Assembly: GCF_004614235.1 (NCBI RefSeq)
Contig: NZ_SPVH01000006.1
Coordinates: 992,001 to 1,056,000, forward strand
Direction of reading: 5' to 3'
Origin: Brevundimonas intermedia
GTDB lineage: Bacteria; Pseudomonadota; Alphaproteobacteria; Caulobacterales; Caulobacteraceae
Length of the DNA stretch: 64,000 nt
Shown here: piece by piece, positions 17,245 to 25,362 of the stretch
How the letters are laid out: every line of letters begins with the position of its first letter
Position numbering within the stretch: the first letter of the stretch is position 1
The notes under the pieces: model-generated
What the model saw: only the letters and a program-made list of their open reading frames with translations
Database searches by the model: none
What the model was told of the DNA's origin: nothing
Position numbers and translations under genes: made by a program

Positions 17245-17562
17245 ATGCAACCGCACACGGACAGCTCTCCGAACACCGACCGCGCCGATGACTACCGCAT
17301 CCGGCCGGCGGCGGAACCGCGTTCGTGGGCGCCGCGTGCAGCGCAGGGCGACCTGGCGTGGGGCGCATCCGCCGGCGATGCACGGCCGACCTTCACCCAT
17401 AACGCCGCCCGTTATAGCCGCCCGGCCGAAGCGGTCGGGGCGGTGGAGCAGGGGGATGTCGAGCCCGAGCTGAGCTCGCCGCCGCGCTGGATGATGGCGC
17501 TGGCCGGCGCCGCCGTAGCGGCCCTCATGGGCGCGCTGCTTGGCGGCTTCATGCACATTTGA
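17245..17562 (+). CDS. Hypothetical C-terminally anchored membrane protein
   Basis: About 105 residues, starting at ATG 17245 (a GTG at 17236 is the alternative). The first 80 residues are polar and probably disordered. The C-terminus is one membrane helix, RWMMALAGAAVAALMGALLG, followed by GFMHI. It sits between the methyltransferase and the convergent 3' end of rnhB. The helix in this frame is the main evidence that it is real. Function unknown. Confidence 0.62.
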   Translation: MQPHTDSSPNTDRADDYRIRPAAEPRSWAPRAAQGDLAWGASAGDARPTFTHNAARYSRPAEAVGAVEQGDVEPELSSPPRWMMALAGAAVAALMGALLGGFMHI

Positions 17563-17569
17563 GGCGGGT

Positions 17570-18211
17570 TCAGGCGTCCTGAAGCAGGGCCTTGATCGGC
17601 GACCAGCTGCGCCGATGGGCGGGGCAGGGACCCAAGGTTTTCAAGGCGTTCTGGTGGATCGGCGCATTGTAACCCTTGTGGCTGGCGAAGCCGTAGCCGG
17701 GATACTGCGCGTCCAGATCGATCATCAGCCGATCCCGCGCCGTCTTGGCCAGGATCGACGCCGCCGCGATGGATAGCGACAGGCCGTCGCCGCCGACCAC
17801 GGTCTGAACGTCGCACGGCAGTTTGAAACGATAGTTGCCGTCGACCAGGGCGGCGACAGGCTGGACCGACAGCGCCTCGATGGCGCGGCACATGGCCAGG
17901 CCGGTGGCGTGCAGGATGTTCAGCTCCTCGATCTCCTCGACCGAGGCGAAGCCGACGCCCCAGGCGACCGCGCGGGCCTTGATCTCGGGCTCCAGCGCGG
18001 CGCGGCGCTTTTCGGTCAGGGCCTTGGAATCGTCGATGCCGGGTGGCAGGTCGTCGGGGTTCAGGATCACCGCCGCCGCCGAGACGGGGCCGGCCCAGGG
18101 ACCGCGACCCGCTTCGTCCACGCCGCAGACGTGACCGTTGACGCGCTGGATCAGCACCGTCTCCAGCGCGAGGGTGGGGAAGGCCTTGGGGTTTGCGGGG
18201 GCTCTAGCCAT
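17570..18211 (-). CDS. rnhB: Ribonuclease HII
   Basis: 213 residues. The [11 protein letters not shown] motif (after [10 protein letters not shown]) contains the catalytic Asp-Glu pair, LVDGN supplies the third acidic residue, and [13 protein letters not shown] is the further conserved block. RNase HII cuts the RNA strand of RNA-DNA hybrids and removes single ribonucleotides. ATG at 18211 is chosen. It overlaps the 3' end of tag by 8 nt, which suggests a tag-rnhB operon on the minus strand. Confidence 0.95.
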   Translation of the reverse strand: MARAPANPKAFPTLALETVLIQRVNGHVCGVDEAGRGPWAGPVSAAAVILNPDDLPPGIDDSKALTEKRRAALEPEIKARAVAWGVGFASVEEIEELNILHATGLAMCRAIEALSVQPVAALVDGNYRFKLPCDVQTVVGGDGLSLSIAAASILAKTARDRLMIDLDAQYPGYGFASHKGYNAPIHQNALKTLGPCPAHRRSWSPIKALLQDA

Positions 18212-18803
18212 GGCCCGCCATCGCACGAACCTGGGCGTGACGGAAGCAGGTCGTCTGGTGATCGTTGACCATACCCACGGCCTGCATGAACGCATAGACG
18301 ATCACGGGACCGCAGAAGTTGAAGCCGCGTGTCTTCAGCGCCTTGGCCATGGCGACCGACTGTTCGGTTTGGGGCGGGGCCTGACGGGAGTCGGCGTAGG
18401 GGGTGTGGATCGGTTCGCCGTCGACGAAGGACCAGAGCCAGGCGGAGAAATCCTCGCCGTTTTCGCGCATCTCCAGCCAAATCTGGGCGCCCCGGATGGC
18501 GGCGTTAATCTTGGCGCGCGAGCGGATGATGCGGGGGTCGTTGAGCAGGCGCTGGATGTCGTCCTCGCCGTAGCGGGCGACGATCTCGGGATCGAAATTA
18601 TCGAAGGCGTCGCAGATGCCTTCGCGCTTCCTCAAGATGGTGATCCAGGCGAGACCGGCCTGGAAACCGTCGAGAACCAGCTTCTCCCACAGGGCGCGCG
18701 TGTCGCGTACCGGCACGCCCCATTCGGTGTCGTGATAGGCGATGTAGAGCGGGTCGGTGGTCCCGCACCAGCCGCAACGGCCCGAGGCGTGTGAGTCGGT
18801 CAT
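18204..18803 (-). CDS. tag: DNA-3-methyladenine glycosylase I
   Basis: 199 residues. [20 protein letters not shown] contains the first zinc-binding Cys and the conserved WG/YHDTEWG block, [16 protein letters not shown] matches the base-binding helix, and the C-terminal HQTTCFRH supplies the remaining zinc ligands. It excises 3-methyladenine from alkylated DNA. It overlaps rnhB by 8 nt, so the two DNA-maintenance genes are probably co-transcribed. Confidence 0.95.
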   Translation of the reverse strand: MTDSHASGRCGWCGTTDPLYIAYHDTEWGVPVRDTRALWEKLVLDGFQAGLAWITILRKREGICDAFDNFDPEIVARYGEDDIQRLLNDPRIIRSRAKINAAIRGAQIWLEMRENGEDFSAWLWSFVDGEPIHTPYADSRQAPPQTEQSVAMAKALKTRGFNFCGPVIVYAFMQAVGMVNDHQTTCFRHAQVRAMAGHG

Positions 18804-18916
18804 GGCGACGAGGTTGCCAGTCTGTTCTGGTGGGGGGAAGGGCGTGATTTGAGACTCAGGCGACTGAAAAAGACCGTCTGAATAGTCTCAATTGTCTGAA
18901 ATCGAGAGTGGGGCGG

Positions 18917-18965
18917 AATTGCACTGCACCTGCGAAAACAGTGCAAAGTGCAAGAAAGTGCAATT
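18917..18965. repeat. Competing inverted repeats built on TTGCACT/AGTGCAA
   Basis: AATTGCACT (18917-18925) can pair with AGTGCAATT (18957-18965), while TTGCACTG (18919-18926) can pair with CAGTGCAA (18939-18946). The two pairings exclude each other. As DNA the units could be operator half-sites; as RNA they could be alternative stems. Confidence 0.6.
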
Positions 18966-18971
18966 TAGCTG

Positions 18972-19006
18972 GACACCTTGGACGGTGAAAAACAGTCCAA
19001 GGTGTC
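18972..19006. repeat. Perfect 12-bp stem hairpin
   Basis: GACACCTTGGAC (18972-18983) is the exact reverse complement of GTCCAAGGTGTC (18995-19006), with an 11-base A-rich loop. No T-run follows on either strand, so it is not a standard intrinsic terminator. Confidence 0.75.
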
Positions 19007-19134
19007 AGAGTTTCGTCTCCTTCGGTCCTAAACCCACGCATTGTAACGGCGTTTGGATCAGGGGCTTGTCGATTGACGCTGGTGGTGGGTAAGACCCTGA
19101 AATCTGGACGAATGTGCCGAGCAAATAGGATGGA

Positions 19135-19285
19135 GACCGTCTCCTCCCCATGAAATGGAGAGGGGGACCGCGAAGCGGGGGGCTCTTGAAGTCCCACAGG
19201 CGCTGGTGATGCGGCGAAGAACCCCTCCGTCACGGCGCTGAAGAAGCGCCGCGCCACCTCCCCACGGAGTGGGGAGGAGACGGTC
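19135..19285 (-). repeat. Dispersed intergenic inverted repeat, family A, copy 2
   Basis: An element of about 151 bp bounded by a perfect 15-bp terminal inverted repeat: GACCGTCTCCTCCCC at 19135-19149 and GGGGAGGAGACGGTC at 19271-19285. It shares internal modules (CCGCGAAGCGG, CTCTTGAAGTCCCACAGGC, GGCGCTGAAGAAGCGCC) with the copy at 4534-4680. It ends 5 bases before the stop codon of the SDR gene. Confidence 0.85.
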
Positions 19286-19290
19286 GTCAT

Positions 19291-20049
19291 TCAGTCCCTG
19301 ACCAATCCGCCGTCCACGACTAGGTTCTGGCCGGTCACCGCGCGGCTCCACGGCGAGGCGAAGAAGAGGACGGCGTCAGCGAATTCTTCGGGGGTGGTCA
19401 CCGACCGCAGGGGCGTCATGCCGGCGATGAAGTCGAAGACGGACTCGGGCGTGGCGGCGCTGGCGTCGGTGGTGCGAAGGAGGCCGCCCGAGACCATGTT
19501 GACGGTGATGCCGTCGGGGCCCAGGTCGCCGGCGGCGGTTCGGGTGAGCGACAGCAGGGCGGCCTTGGCGGCGGTGTAGTCGTGATAGGGCACGACCGGG
19601 TTCTGGAACAGGTTGGTGCCGATGTTGACGACGCGGCCGAACCGGGCGGCGGCCATACCGGGGGCGGTCGCCTGGATGACGTTCAGCGCGCCACGCACGA
19701 CGGTCCAGAACTGGGCCGCCAGTTCGTCCCAGCCGATGTCGGTCATCCGGGACCGGGCGTCGCCGTTGAAGCTGTAGTCCAGCGCGTTGTTGACCACGGT
19801 GGTGACGGGGGCGCCGAAATGGTCTTGCGCGGCGGCGACCATGGCGTCGACGGCGGCGCGGTCGGTCACGTCGGCCTGGAGGGCGAGGGCGCGGTCGCCG
19901 ATCTCGGCGGCCAGGGCGGTCGCGGCCTCTCCGCTGGCGCGCCAGTTGATGATCACGCGGGCGCCTTCGTTGGCGAAGGCGCGGATGGCGGCGGCGCCGA
20001 CGCCGCGTGCGCCGCCGGTGACGAGGACGATCTGGTCGGCGATCTTCAT
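19291..20049 (-). CDS. SDR family oxidoreductase (FabG-like)
   Basis: 252 residues, a classical short-chain dehydrogenase length. VTGGARGVGAAA (near residue 10) is the NAD(P)-binding glycine motif, VVNNALD replaces the usual NNAG, and YHDYTAAKAAL holds the YxxxK catalytic pair. The catalytic Ser position lies in VVNIGTNLFQ, where Thr or Asn would have to substitute. LVVDGGLVRD closes the protein. 3-oxoacyl-ACP reductase is the nearest named relative, but the substrate is unknown. It is 7 nt downstream of the ygfZ-like gene, so the two may form an operon. Confidence 0.88.
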   Translation of the reverse strand: MKIADQIVLVTGGARGVGAAAIRAFANEGARVIINWRASGEAATALAAEIGDRALALQADVTDRAAVDAMVAAAQDHFGAPVTTVVNNALDYSFNGDARSRMTDIGWDELAAQFWTVVRGALNVIQATAPGMAAARFGRVVNIGTNLFQNPVVPYHDYTAAKAALLSLTRTAAGDLGPDGITVNMVSGGLLRTTDASAATPESVFDFIAGMTPLRSVTTPEEFADAVLFFASPWSRAVTGQNLVVDGGLVRD

Positions 20050-20056
20050 GGAGGAC

Positions 20057-20860
20057 TCAGGCGTTGGAGGAGGGGAGGACGTCCTCGCCCATCCAGGCGG
20101 GTTTGCGCAAGCGCACAGGACGGCCGTCCACGGTCAGGTCGCCGTCGAGCCGGTCGATCCGCAGCAGGGCAATGGCGGATCCGTTTTGGCCCGACAGCAC
20201 CTCGCCCGCACGCAGTTCGCCCTTCAGTACCTCGGCGCCGAAGGCCGGGGGCGGACCGTCGAAGTCGAGCGGCAGCATCCGGTTCTTGATCGTTCCCCGG
20301 CGCTTCATGCGCGATGTCGTCTCTTGGCCGACGAAACAGCCTTTCTGGAAGTCGATGCCGTTTAGCAGGTCGAAGTCGGCCTCGATCGGATAGGTCCTGT
20401 CTTGCGGGGCGTCGGCGGTGGGGTCGGGCAGGCCGATGGACAGACGGTGGGCGTCGTAGTCGGCCTGAGCGGCGTCGGGCGTGGCCTCACCATACAGGCG
20501 GCCGCCCATCAGCGGCGTGCGCGGGTCGGGGATGAAGCCGGATGCGGTCTCGGGCCAGGCGGCGAAGACGGCGCGGTCTTCGGCGGCGACCTGGACCTTA
20601 GCGCGGAGCTTGTAAATCGACAGCCGCTGCAACAGGGCGTCGCGGCGCTCAGCCGCGACATCCAGCAGGACGCCGTCCGCCTGGCCCAGGATGAACAGGT
20701 CGAACAGCAGCCGGCCGGGGGGCGACAGCAGGGCGCCGAAACGCAGTTCGCCCTCCGCCAGCGTCTCCACGTCCTGGGTCAGCAGATTGTGCAGGAAGGG
20801 TTTGGCGTCCTCGCCCGTAACGGAGATCAGGGCGCGGCTGTCGAGACGGGCGATGGGCAT
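20057..20860 (-). CDS. ygfZ: Folate-binding Fe-S cluster protein YgfZ
   Basis: 267 residues, a GcvT-like fold. The family signature is near-perfect: GIDFQKGCFVGQETTSRMKR (KGC-x-GQE motif) near residue 170, with the cysteine that is essential in YgfZ. The N-terminal SRALISVTGEDAKPFLHNLLTQDV matches the tetrahydrofolate-binding domain. YgfZ supports repair or assembly of certain Fe-S enzymes, such as MiaB. It is read on minus together with the SDR gene downstream. Confidence 0.93.
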   Translation of the reverse strand: MPIARLDSRALISVTGEDAKPFLHNLLTQDVETLAEGELRFGALLSPPGRLLFDLFILGQADGVLLDVAAERRDALLQRLSIYKLRAKVQVAAEDRAVFAAWPETASGFIPDPRTPLMGGRLYGEATPDAAQADYDAHRLSIGLPDPTADAPQDRTYPIEADFDLLNGIDFQKGCFVGQETTSRMKRRGTIKNRMLPLDFDGPPPAFGAEVLKGELRAGEVLSGQNGSAIALLRIDRLDGDLTVDGRPVRLRKPAWMGEDVLPSSNA

Positions 20861-20910
20861 GGGCGCAAGATAGGGCGCAGGCGGCGGCTCCAGAAGACGC
20901 CGCGCCGAAT

Positions 20911-22299
20911 TTAGGCGACGGCGGCGGCCTCGGGATCGAACAGGGGGTCAAAGTTCCGCCAGTCGCTGGCGCCCCAAACCGTGACGCGGGTGACCAGATC
21001 GACGATGTTCATCGGCTTGGCGATGCAGTCGTCCATGCCGGCCTCTTCGTACTGGGTCAACTGCTCCGGCAGGGTGTTGGCGGTCAGGGCCAGGATCGGC
21101 GTGCGGCCGACCAGACCCGGCAGGGCGCGGATGGCGCGCGCGGCGGAGACGCCGTCCATCACCGGCATCTGGATATCCATCAGGATCACGTCCCAGTCGC
21201 CGTCGCGGGCCGCCTCGACCCCTTGCGCGCCGTCGTTGGCGGTGACGCAGACGATGCCCTGGGCGGACATGACGGCCATGACCAGGGCGCGGTTGCTGTC
21301 GTGATCGTCGACATAGAGAACGCGCAGGGCGGCGGCGTCTTCATTGGCGGCTGCGGGTTCCTCGATGAAGGCGTCGAGCGTCGGCAGAGGAACGACCTTA
21401 TCGGACGACAGGTCGATCATGTCGTTGACGACGGACAACAGGCGCTGGCCCGCGCCGTTGATCCGGGCGGCGTGGTCGGCGTGTTCCTGTGCCAGGCCGG
21501 CCTTGGACAACAGGTCCGAGAAGCCGATGACCGAATTCAGCGGCGTGCGCAGTTCGTGCGACATGTCCGTCAGAAACCGCTGACGGGCCTCGGCCATGGC
21601 GGTCTTCTGCTCGGCGGCGGCGCGGGCCTGCTCGGCCTCGACCCGTTCGGTCACGTCGATCTCGGTCAGCATGACGCCGAGCTGACCCGTGACCGGGTCG
21701 ATCACCGGGCGTATGTCCAGGTGATGCCAGCGTGGACCCTCGCGGGTGACGATCTCGCACACGTCGGCCGCTAGGTCGCCGGACAGGGCGGCCGCCAGCA
21801 TGGGCTGGGCGCGCTCGGGCTGGGCGAAGCGGGCCTCGAAGGGGTGGGTGGTCGAACCATAGGCCGCGAAGGCCGCCGGATTGGAGAACAGCGGACGGCC
21901 TTCGTTGTCGAACAGGGAGATCAGGGTGGAGGTGTGGCGCAGGGCCTCGACCGCGCGACGTTCCTCGCTCTCGACCTCGATGGGGGCGGCCTCGAACAGC
22001 AGGACCGGCGTGCCGTCGTCCAGCCAGTAGGTCGAGATGATCGCCGTCACCGTCAGCGGCCGGCCGTTGGGATAGAAGGTCCAGTGTTCGGACAGGGTCT
22101 CGCCGTTGGCCGTCTCACGCGCCAGCCGTTCGGTGCGGGCCAGGACGGCGGGGGACAGCTGGCTGAAGTCGCGGGCCAGCAAGGCGTCGAGGCTGTCGGA
22201 GCCCCAGAGATCAAGGGCGGCGGCGTTCGCATAGACGCCACGCAGGGCGGACGGATCGAACATCCAGATCGGGCGTCGCAGCGCGTCCCAGGCCTGCAT
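20911..22299 (-). CDS. PAS-HisKA-REC protein lacking the kinase ATPase domain
   Basis: About 462 residues. Two PAS-like domains (about 5-115 and 120-230) and a short coiled coil lead to a HisKA dimerisation domain with the H-box [20 protein letters not shown] (near 245). No N, G1, F or G2 boxes follow: after LLSVVNDMIDLSSDK there are about 25 linker residues and then a complete receiver domain (LYVDDHDSNRAL, VILMDIQMPVMDG with the phospho-Asp, ALTANT, AKP). A frameshift is unlikely because the frame is continuous. It could be a phosphotransfer or dimerisation scaffold served by another kinase. ATG at 22299 is preferred to TTG at 22317. Confidence 0.88.
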   Translation of the reverse strand: MQAWDALRRPIWMFDPSALRGVYANAAALDLWGSDSLDALLARDFSQLSPAVLARTERLARETANGETLSEHWTFYPNGRPLTVTAIISTYWLDDGTPVLLFEAAPIEVESEERRAVEALRHTSTLISLFDNEGRPLFSNPAAFAAYGSTTHPFEARFAQPERAQPMLAAALSGDLAADVCEIVTREGPRWHHLDIRPVIDPVTGQLGVMLTEIDVTERVEAEQARAAAEQKTAMAEARQRFLTDMSHELRTPLNSVIGFSDLLSKAGLAQEHADHAARINGAGQRLLSVVNDMIDLSSDKVVPLPTLDAFIEEPAAANEDAAALRVLYVDDHDSNRALVMAVMSAQGIVCVTANDGAQGVEAARDGDWDVILMDIQMPVMDGVSAARAIRALPGLVGRTPILALTANTLPEQLTQYEEAGMDDCIAKPMNIVDLVTRVTVWGASDWRNFDPLFDPEAAAVA

Positions 22300-22355
22300 T
22301 TCCGGCGTATCTCTCAAAGCGGCGGCTTTACAGATTTCGGAATAACGGCAAGGAC

Positions 22356-22370
22356 TTAAGCTTCAGCTAA
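22356..22370 (-). promoter_or_regulatory. Possible CtrA-like site upstream of the PAS-HisKA-REC gene
   Basis: TTAA-N7-CTAA on plus (TTAG-N7-TTAA on minus) lies 57-71 bases before the ATG at 22299 and overlaps the stop codon of the upstream YkgJ gene. It has one mismatch to the TTAA-N7-TTAA consensus. Chance occurrence is possible. Confidence 0.3.
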
Positions 22371-22936
22371 GCGGCCGGGCCATCCTGGGTTGTCACGGCG
22401 TATCGTCGGGCGACGCCGTCGGGCTGGAAGTCATGCTCGGCCAGGGTGTCGAGCGAGCGCATAACGCGGGCCAGGAAGGCGGCGGGATCGCCGTCCTCGA
22501 TCGCCGGGCGCAGCCAGTCGGTGACCACCGCGCGGGCCGGATAGGTTCCGACCGGGCCGGGAATGCTGAGGGCGACCTGGATCCCCTCGGCGATCCAGCC
22601 GGCGACGGTCATGAAGAACTCTGGCGAGGCGAGGAAGTCCGAACGGCGCAGGACGTAGAGGGTAATGATCCCGTCCTCGACCCCGTCGGGACGGACGATG
22701 ACGCCGCTGTGGTCCGGCCGCCAGTCGTCGGACAGTTCGACCACGCGCCACAGGCAGAACCAGATGCGGCAGGTCTGGGGCCGGATCGCGTGGACCGAAC
22801 AGCCGGCGCCGTCGACGCAATAGGCGCAAAGCTCGCCGGTCGGCTTGGCCAGTTCCGGCAGGTCCAGCGGAATGACCCGGCAGCATTCGACGCAACCGCC
22901 GCAGGTCCGGCCGGGGAGGAGGGGAAGTGAGGTCAT
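22367..22936 (-). CDS. YkgJ family cysteine cluster protein
   Basis: 189 residues. The N-terminal TCGGCVECCRV (four Cys) plus GELCAYC, GAGCSVH and IRPQTCRIW form the zinc/iron-chelating cysteine cluster of the YkgJ/CxxCxxCC family. No signal peptide or membrane helix is visible. The C-terminal half (about 90-189) lacks known motifs. Members may bind metals, but their function is poorly defined. It lies 12 nt downstream of the retropepsin-like gene, suggesting co-transcription. Confidence 0.86.
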   Translation of the reverse strand: MTSLPLLPGRTCGGCVECCRVIPLDLPELAKPTGELCAYCVDGAGCSVHAIRPQTCRIWFCLWRVVELSDDWRPDHSGVIVRPDGVEDGIITLYVLRRSDFLASPEFFMTVAGWIAEGIQVALSIPGPVGTYPARAVVTDWLRPAIEDGDPAAFLARVMRSLDTLAEHDFQPDGVARRYAVTTQDGPAA

Positions 22937-22948
22937 CGCAGCCGGTCG

Positions 22949-23797
22949 TCAGTCCGGCGTCTGCCAGACCTTTCGGGCTCCATAGTCGATGGCGAAGCCC
23001 CTGTCGCCCAGCCAGTCGATGCCGATGATGGCCAGCGGCGCGTCGGATGGACCCAGGCGGTCGAACACGGGCAGGGCGCCGACCTTGACCGGCGTCGTTG
23101 GCCAGCGCCAGCGACCGATCTCCACATTCTCGATCCGGGCCTGACCCAGATCCAGCGGTTCGCCGTCGATGCCGGTGATCTGACCGCCCGAGGGCAGGGC
23201 GTCCGCCTTGATGTTCAGGGCGGCGGCGAAGGCGGGGTTCAGGGTGGTGTGCTGGGCGCCGGTGTCCAGCAGGCCCCATCCTGTCGCAGCCCCAATGCGG
23301 ATAGGCAGCAGGATGCGCCAGGGGCGCTGCCAGTCTGTCTCTATCGGCATCCAGTCCGCCTCGACGGCGCCGCTGGGACGCACGGAGACGCAGGCCTGCG
23401 CCGGCCGCCAGACCGCCATGGCCTCGCCGAACAGATCGACGCCGGCCAGGCCCGCGATGTCGTGGCTGTCAAAACCCGGAGGATCGATCTCGGGGGAGAT
23501 GAAATCGCGCATCTGGATCGGCCCCGCCTCGAAGGCGGTGATGCGATAGAGGTCGACCTGCATTGCGCCGCCCATGCCCTGGGCTTCGTCCGGCGCAGGC
23601 TCGCGCGGCGGATGCAACAGGGCGATGCGCGGGGCGTCAAGGGTGGTGCCGCTGGAGGCCGTGTCCAGCACGAAGGCGAAGGGCCCCTGTCCATTGACGC
23701 GAGCCTGGATGACCGGGCTTGCGCCATCGCCGCGCTCAAGCGCCAGGCAGGACGGGTCCGTGGCGGCGAGCATCAGGGCCGTGGCTAGTGCGAACAT
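22949..23797 (-). CDS. Secreted retropepsin-like aspartyl protease family protein
   Basis: 282 residues with a short signal peptide (MFALATALMLAATDPSC). Two aspartyl-protease half-motifs are visible: FVLDTASSGTTL (near residue 43) and GLLDTGAQHTTLNPAFA (near 177). Each is followed by a beta-rich lobe ending in hydrophobic-hydrophobic-Gly (DIAGLAGVDLFG and LAIIGIDWLG). The protein therefore looks like a fused pseudo-dimer of retropepsin-type lobes, as in periplasmic aspartic proteases of alphaproteobacteria. Activity is inferred. It shares an operon-like arrangement with the YkgJ gene downstream. Confidence 0.84.
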   Translation of the reverse strand: MFALATALMLAATDPSCLALERGDGASPVIQARVNGQGPFAFVLDTASSGTTLDAPRIALLHPPREPAPDEAQGMGGAMQVDLYRITAFEAGPIQMRDFISPEIDPPGFDSHDIAGLAGVDLFGEAMAVWRPAQACVSVRPSGAVEADWMPIETDWQRPWRILLPIRIGAATGWGLLDTGAQHTTLNPAFAAALNIKADALPSGGQITGIDGEPLDLGQARIENVEIGRWRWPTTPVKVGALPVFDRLGPSDAPLAIIGIDWLGDRGFAIDYGARKVWQTPD

Positions 23798-23868
23798 GGG
23801 CGTCCTCCGAGCTCAAGGAGGGCCACGATGCGACGCGGGCGGCAAGTTAAGCCTTGGTCATGTCGCGC

Positions 23869-24087
23869 TTATCCGAGCGCGCGTTCCAGCTGGGCGATGC
23901 GGCGGTCCATGTCGGCGACGACGGCTTCCAGCCGAGCCTTTTCGGAGGCCATGTCGATGGACGTGCCGTCCTCGTAGGAAATGGTGGCGCCCTTGGCGAT
24001 CAGGTCCAGCCGATAGATGGCCGTGACGCGCTGGGCCTTGAAGCGTTCGAGGGCGGCGGCGGCTGCGGGATCGGGCGTCTGGATCAT
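23869..24087 (-). CDS. Small coiled-coil protein, function unknown
   Basis: 72 residues. The N-terminal half is helical and polar. YEDGTSIDMASEKARLEAVVADMDRRIAQLERA at the C-terminus is a strong coiled-coil heptad pattern. It resembles short gpW-like or cell-envelope coiled-coil proteins only in length and style, so no family is assigned. It is divergent from the GT9 gene, with 86 bp between the starts, and 71 bp upstream of the aspartyl protease gene on the same strand. Confidence 0.6.
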   Translation of the reverse strand: MIQTPDPAAAAALERFKAQRVTAIYRLDLIAKGATISYEDGTSIDMASEKARLEAVVADMDRRIAQLERALG

Positions 24088-24173
24088 GGGCGCGGGTTTA
24101 ACCCATGGCGCCTGCCTGTGGAAACCTGCGTTTGACGCTGAACCCCCGATAGAATCCCTGTATCCGTCAACGG

Positions 24174-25139
24174 ATGATCGGGCGGTTTCCCATCCTGTAT
24201 ATCGCCGAGGCGGACGCCGAGGACGCCGTGCTGTCCTCGGGCGTGCTGGCGCATCTGGTCGAGAGCCTGCCGCATGCGACCTTCACCATCGTCGGATCGG
24301 CCGCCAGCGCGCCGCTGTTCGCCGATACGCCGCGCCTGACGAAGCTGATCGTGCTGGAGCGCGAGGGCCATTTCGAATGGATCGCCCTGTGGAACCAGGT
24401 GCGCGGGACCAAATGGGGCCTGGTCGTGGACATGCGCGGCTCGGACCTGTCCGGCAAGCTGAGGCGGCACAAGCGGGCGGTGCGGGGCAAGGATGCGCCC
24501 GGCCTTCATGCGGTCGAGGCGGCGGCGGCGGTGCTGAAGCTGGAGCCGGAGGAGGTTCCGGGGCCGAGGCTTTATGTGTCGGACGAGACGCGGGCCCAGG
24601 TCGAGGCGCTGATCCCCGCGACGGGCGGAGATGGTCCGATCCTTGCGGTCGGGCCGGGCGTCGAATGGATGGGCAAGCGCTGGCCGGCCGAACGCTACGC
24701 CAAGGTGGCGGCCAAGCTGCTGGCCGACGACGGGCCTCTGGCGGGCGGGCGGTTGATGATCGTGGGCGAGGAGATCGACCGCGAGGCCGCGCACACTATA
24801 CGCTATGCCGTGCCGCGCGCGCGGGTGATCGAGCTGCAGGGCAAACTGACGCGGCTGCAGACTGTGGCGGCCCTTTCGAAATCGGCGCTGTACGTCGGGG
24901 CGGATTCGATCTGGACCCATCTGGCGACGGCCTCGGGCGCGCCAGTGGTGGCGGTGTTCGGCCCGTCGGACGAGACGACGCGTGGGCCGTGGAAGGGCGA
25001 GGCCGTGCGCGGGCCGCGCAGCTATGACGAGTTCAAGACGCTGGATCCGCGCCTGAACCAGGCGATCCAGCATATGATGGACCTGCCGTGGGAGCGGGTG
25101 CTGAAGGCGGCGACGCGGATGTTGAAGGCGCGGGGCTGA
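24174..25139 (+). CDS. Glycosyltransferase family 9 (heptosyltransferase-like) protein
   Basis: 321 residues. The N-terminal Rossmann lobe begins FPILYIAEADAEDAVLSSGV, and the C-terminal lobe carries VGPGVEWMGKRWPAERYAKV (nucleotide-sugar binding) and ALYVGADSIWTHLATASGAPVVAVFGPSDE, the signature of the ADP-heptose:LPS heptosyltransferase family. The usual N-terminal glycine-rich start is altered (RFPILYIAEADAE). It probably transfers a sugar to lipopolysaccharide core or another envelope glycan at the inner face of the membrane. No LPS genes are adjacent. Confidence 0.87.
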   Translation: MIGRFPILYIAEADAEDAVLSSGVLAHLVESLPHATFTIVGSAASAPLFADTPRLTKLIVLEREGHFEWIALWNQVRGTKWGLVVDMRGSDLSGKLRRHKRAVRGKDAPGLHAVEAAAAVLKLEPEEVPGPRLYVSDETRAQVEALIPATGGDGPILAVGPGVEWMGKRWPAERYAKVAAKLLADDGPLAGGRLMIVGEEIDREAAHTIRYAVPRARVIELQGKLTRLQTVAALSKSALYVGADSIWTHLATASGAPVVAVFGPSDETTRGPWKGEAVRGPRSYDEFKTLDPRLNQAIQHMMDLPWERVLKAATRMLKARG

Positions 25140-25148
25140 ACCCGATCT

Positions 25149-25288
25149 CCCTCCCCGTTCGGGGAGGGTGGCCGCGAAGCGGCCGGGTGGGGGCGGCGAG
25201 CAACCTTGCGACAGACCTGTGCCGTTTCACCTGGCCCTCCCCACCCGGTCTCGCCTGCGGCTAGACCACCCTCCCCGAACGGGGAGGT
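25149..25288. repeat. Large intergenic inverted repeat (family A-like)
   Basis: Perfect outer arms of 22 bp: 25150-25171 pairs with 25266-25287. Each arm also contains a smaller palindrome, CTCCCCGTTCGGGGAG or its complement. A GGCCGCGAAGCGGCC palindrome lies next to the left arm. The CCGCGAAGCGG core links it to the elements at 4534 and 19135. It lies between the GT9 gene and dihydroorotase. Confidence 0.85.
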
Positions 25289-25362
25289 AGAGTGTTTAGC
25301 GGCCTTCATGATCGGCGCGGCATCCGCTAGAACCGGGGCGACCAGCCGCAGGAGCCCGCCCC

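Larger units (their letters stand above)
18804..19134. other. Spacer upstream of tag with nested inverted repeats, no gene seen
   Basis: Less GC-rich than its surroundings. It holds three copies of the heptamer AGTGCAA or its complement (18919-18963) and a perfect 12-bp hairpin at 18972-19006. Weak open frames on both strands lack ribosome binding sites and run into the neighbouring repeat, so no coding gene is called. It could hold a small RNA or operator sites. Confidence 0.5.

Noticed and set aside
18856..19290. A 144-codon frame on minus in the tag upstream spacer
   Set aside because: It runs through the dispersed repeat and the hairpins, has no ribosome binding site and matches no family.
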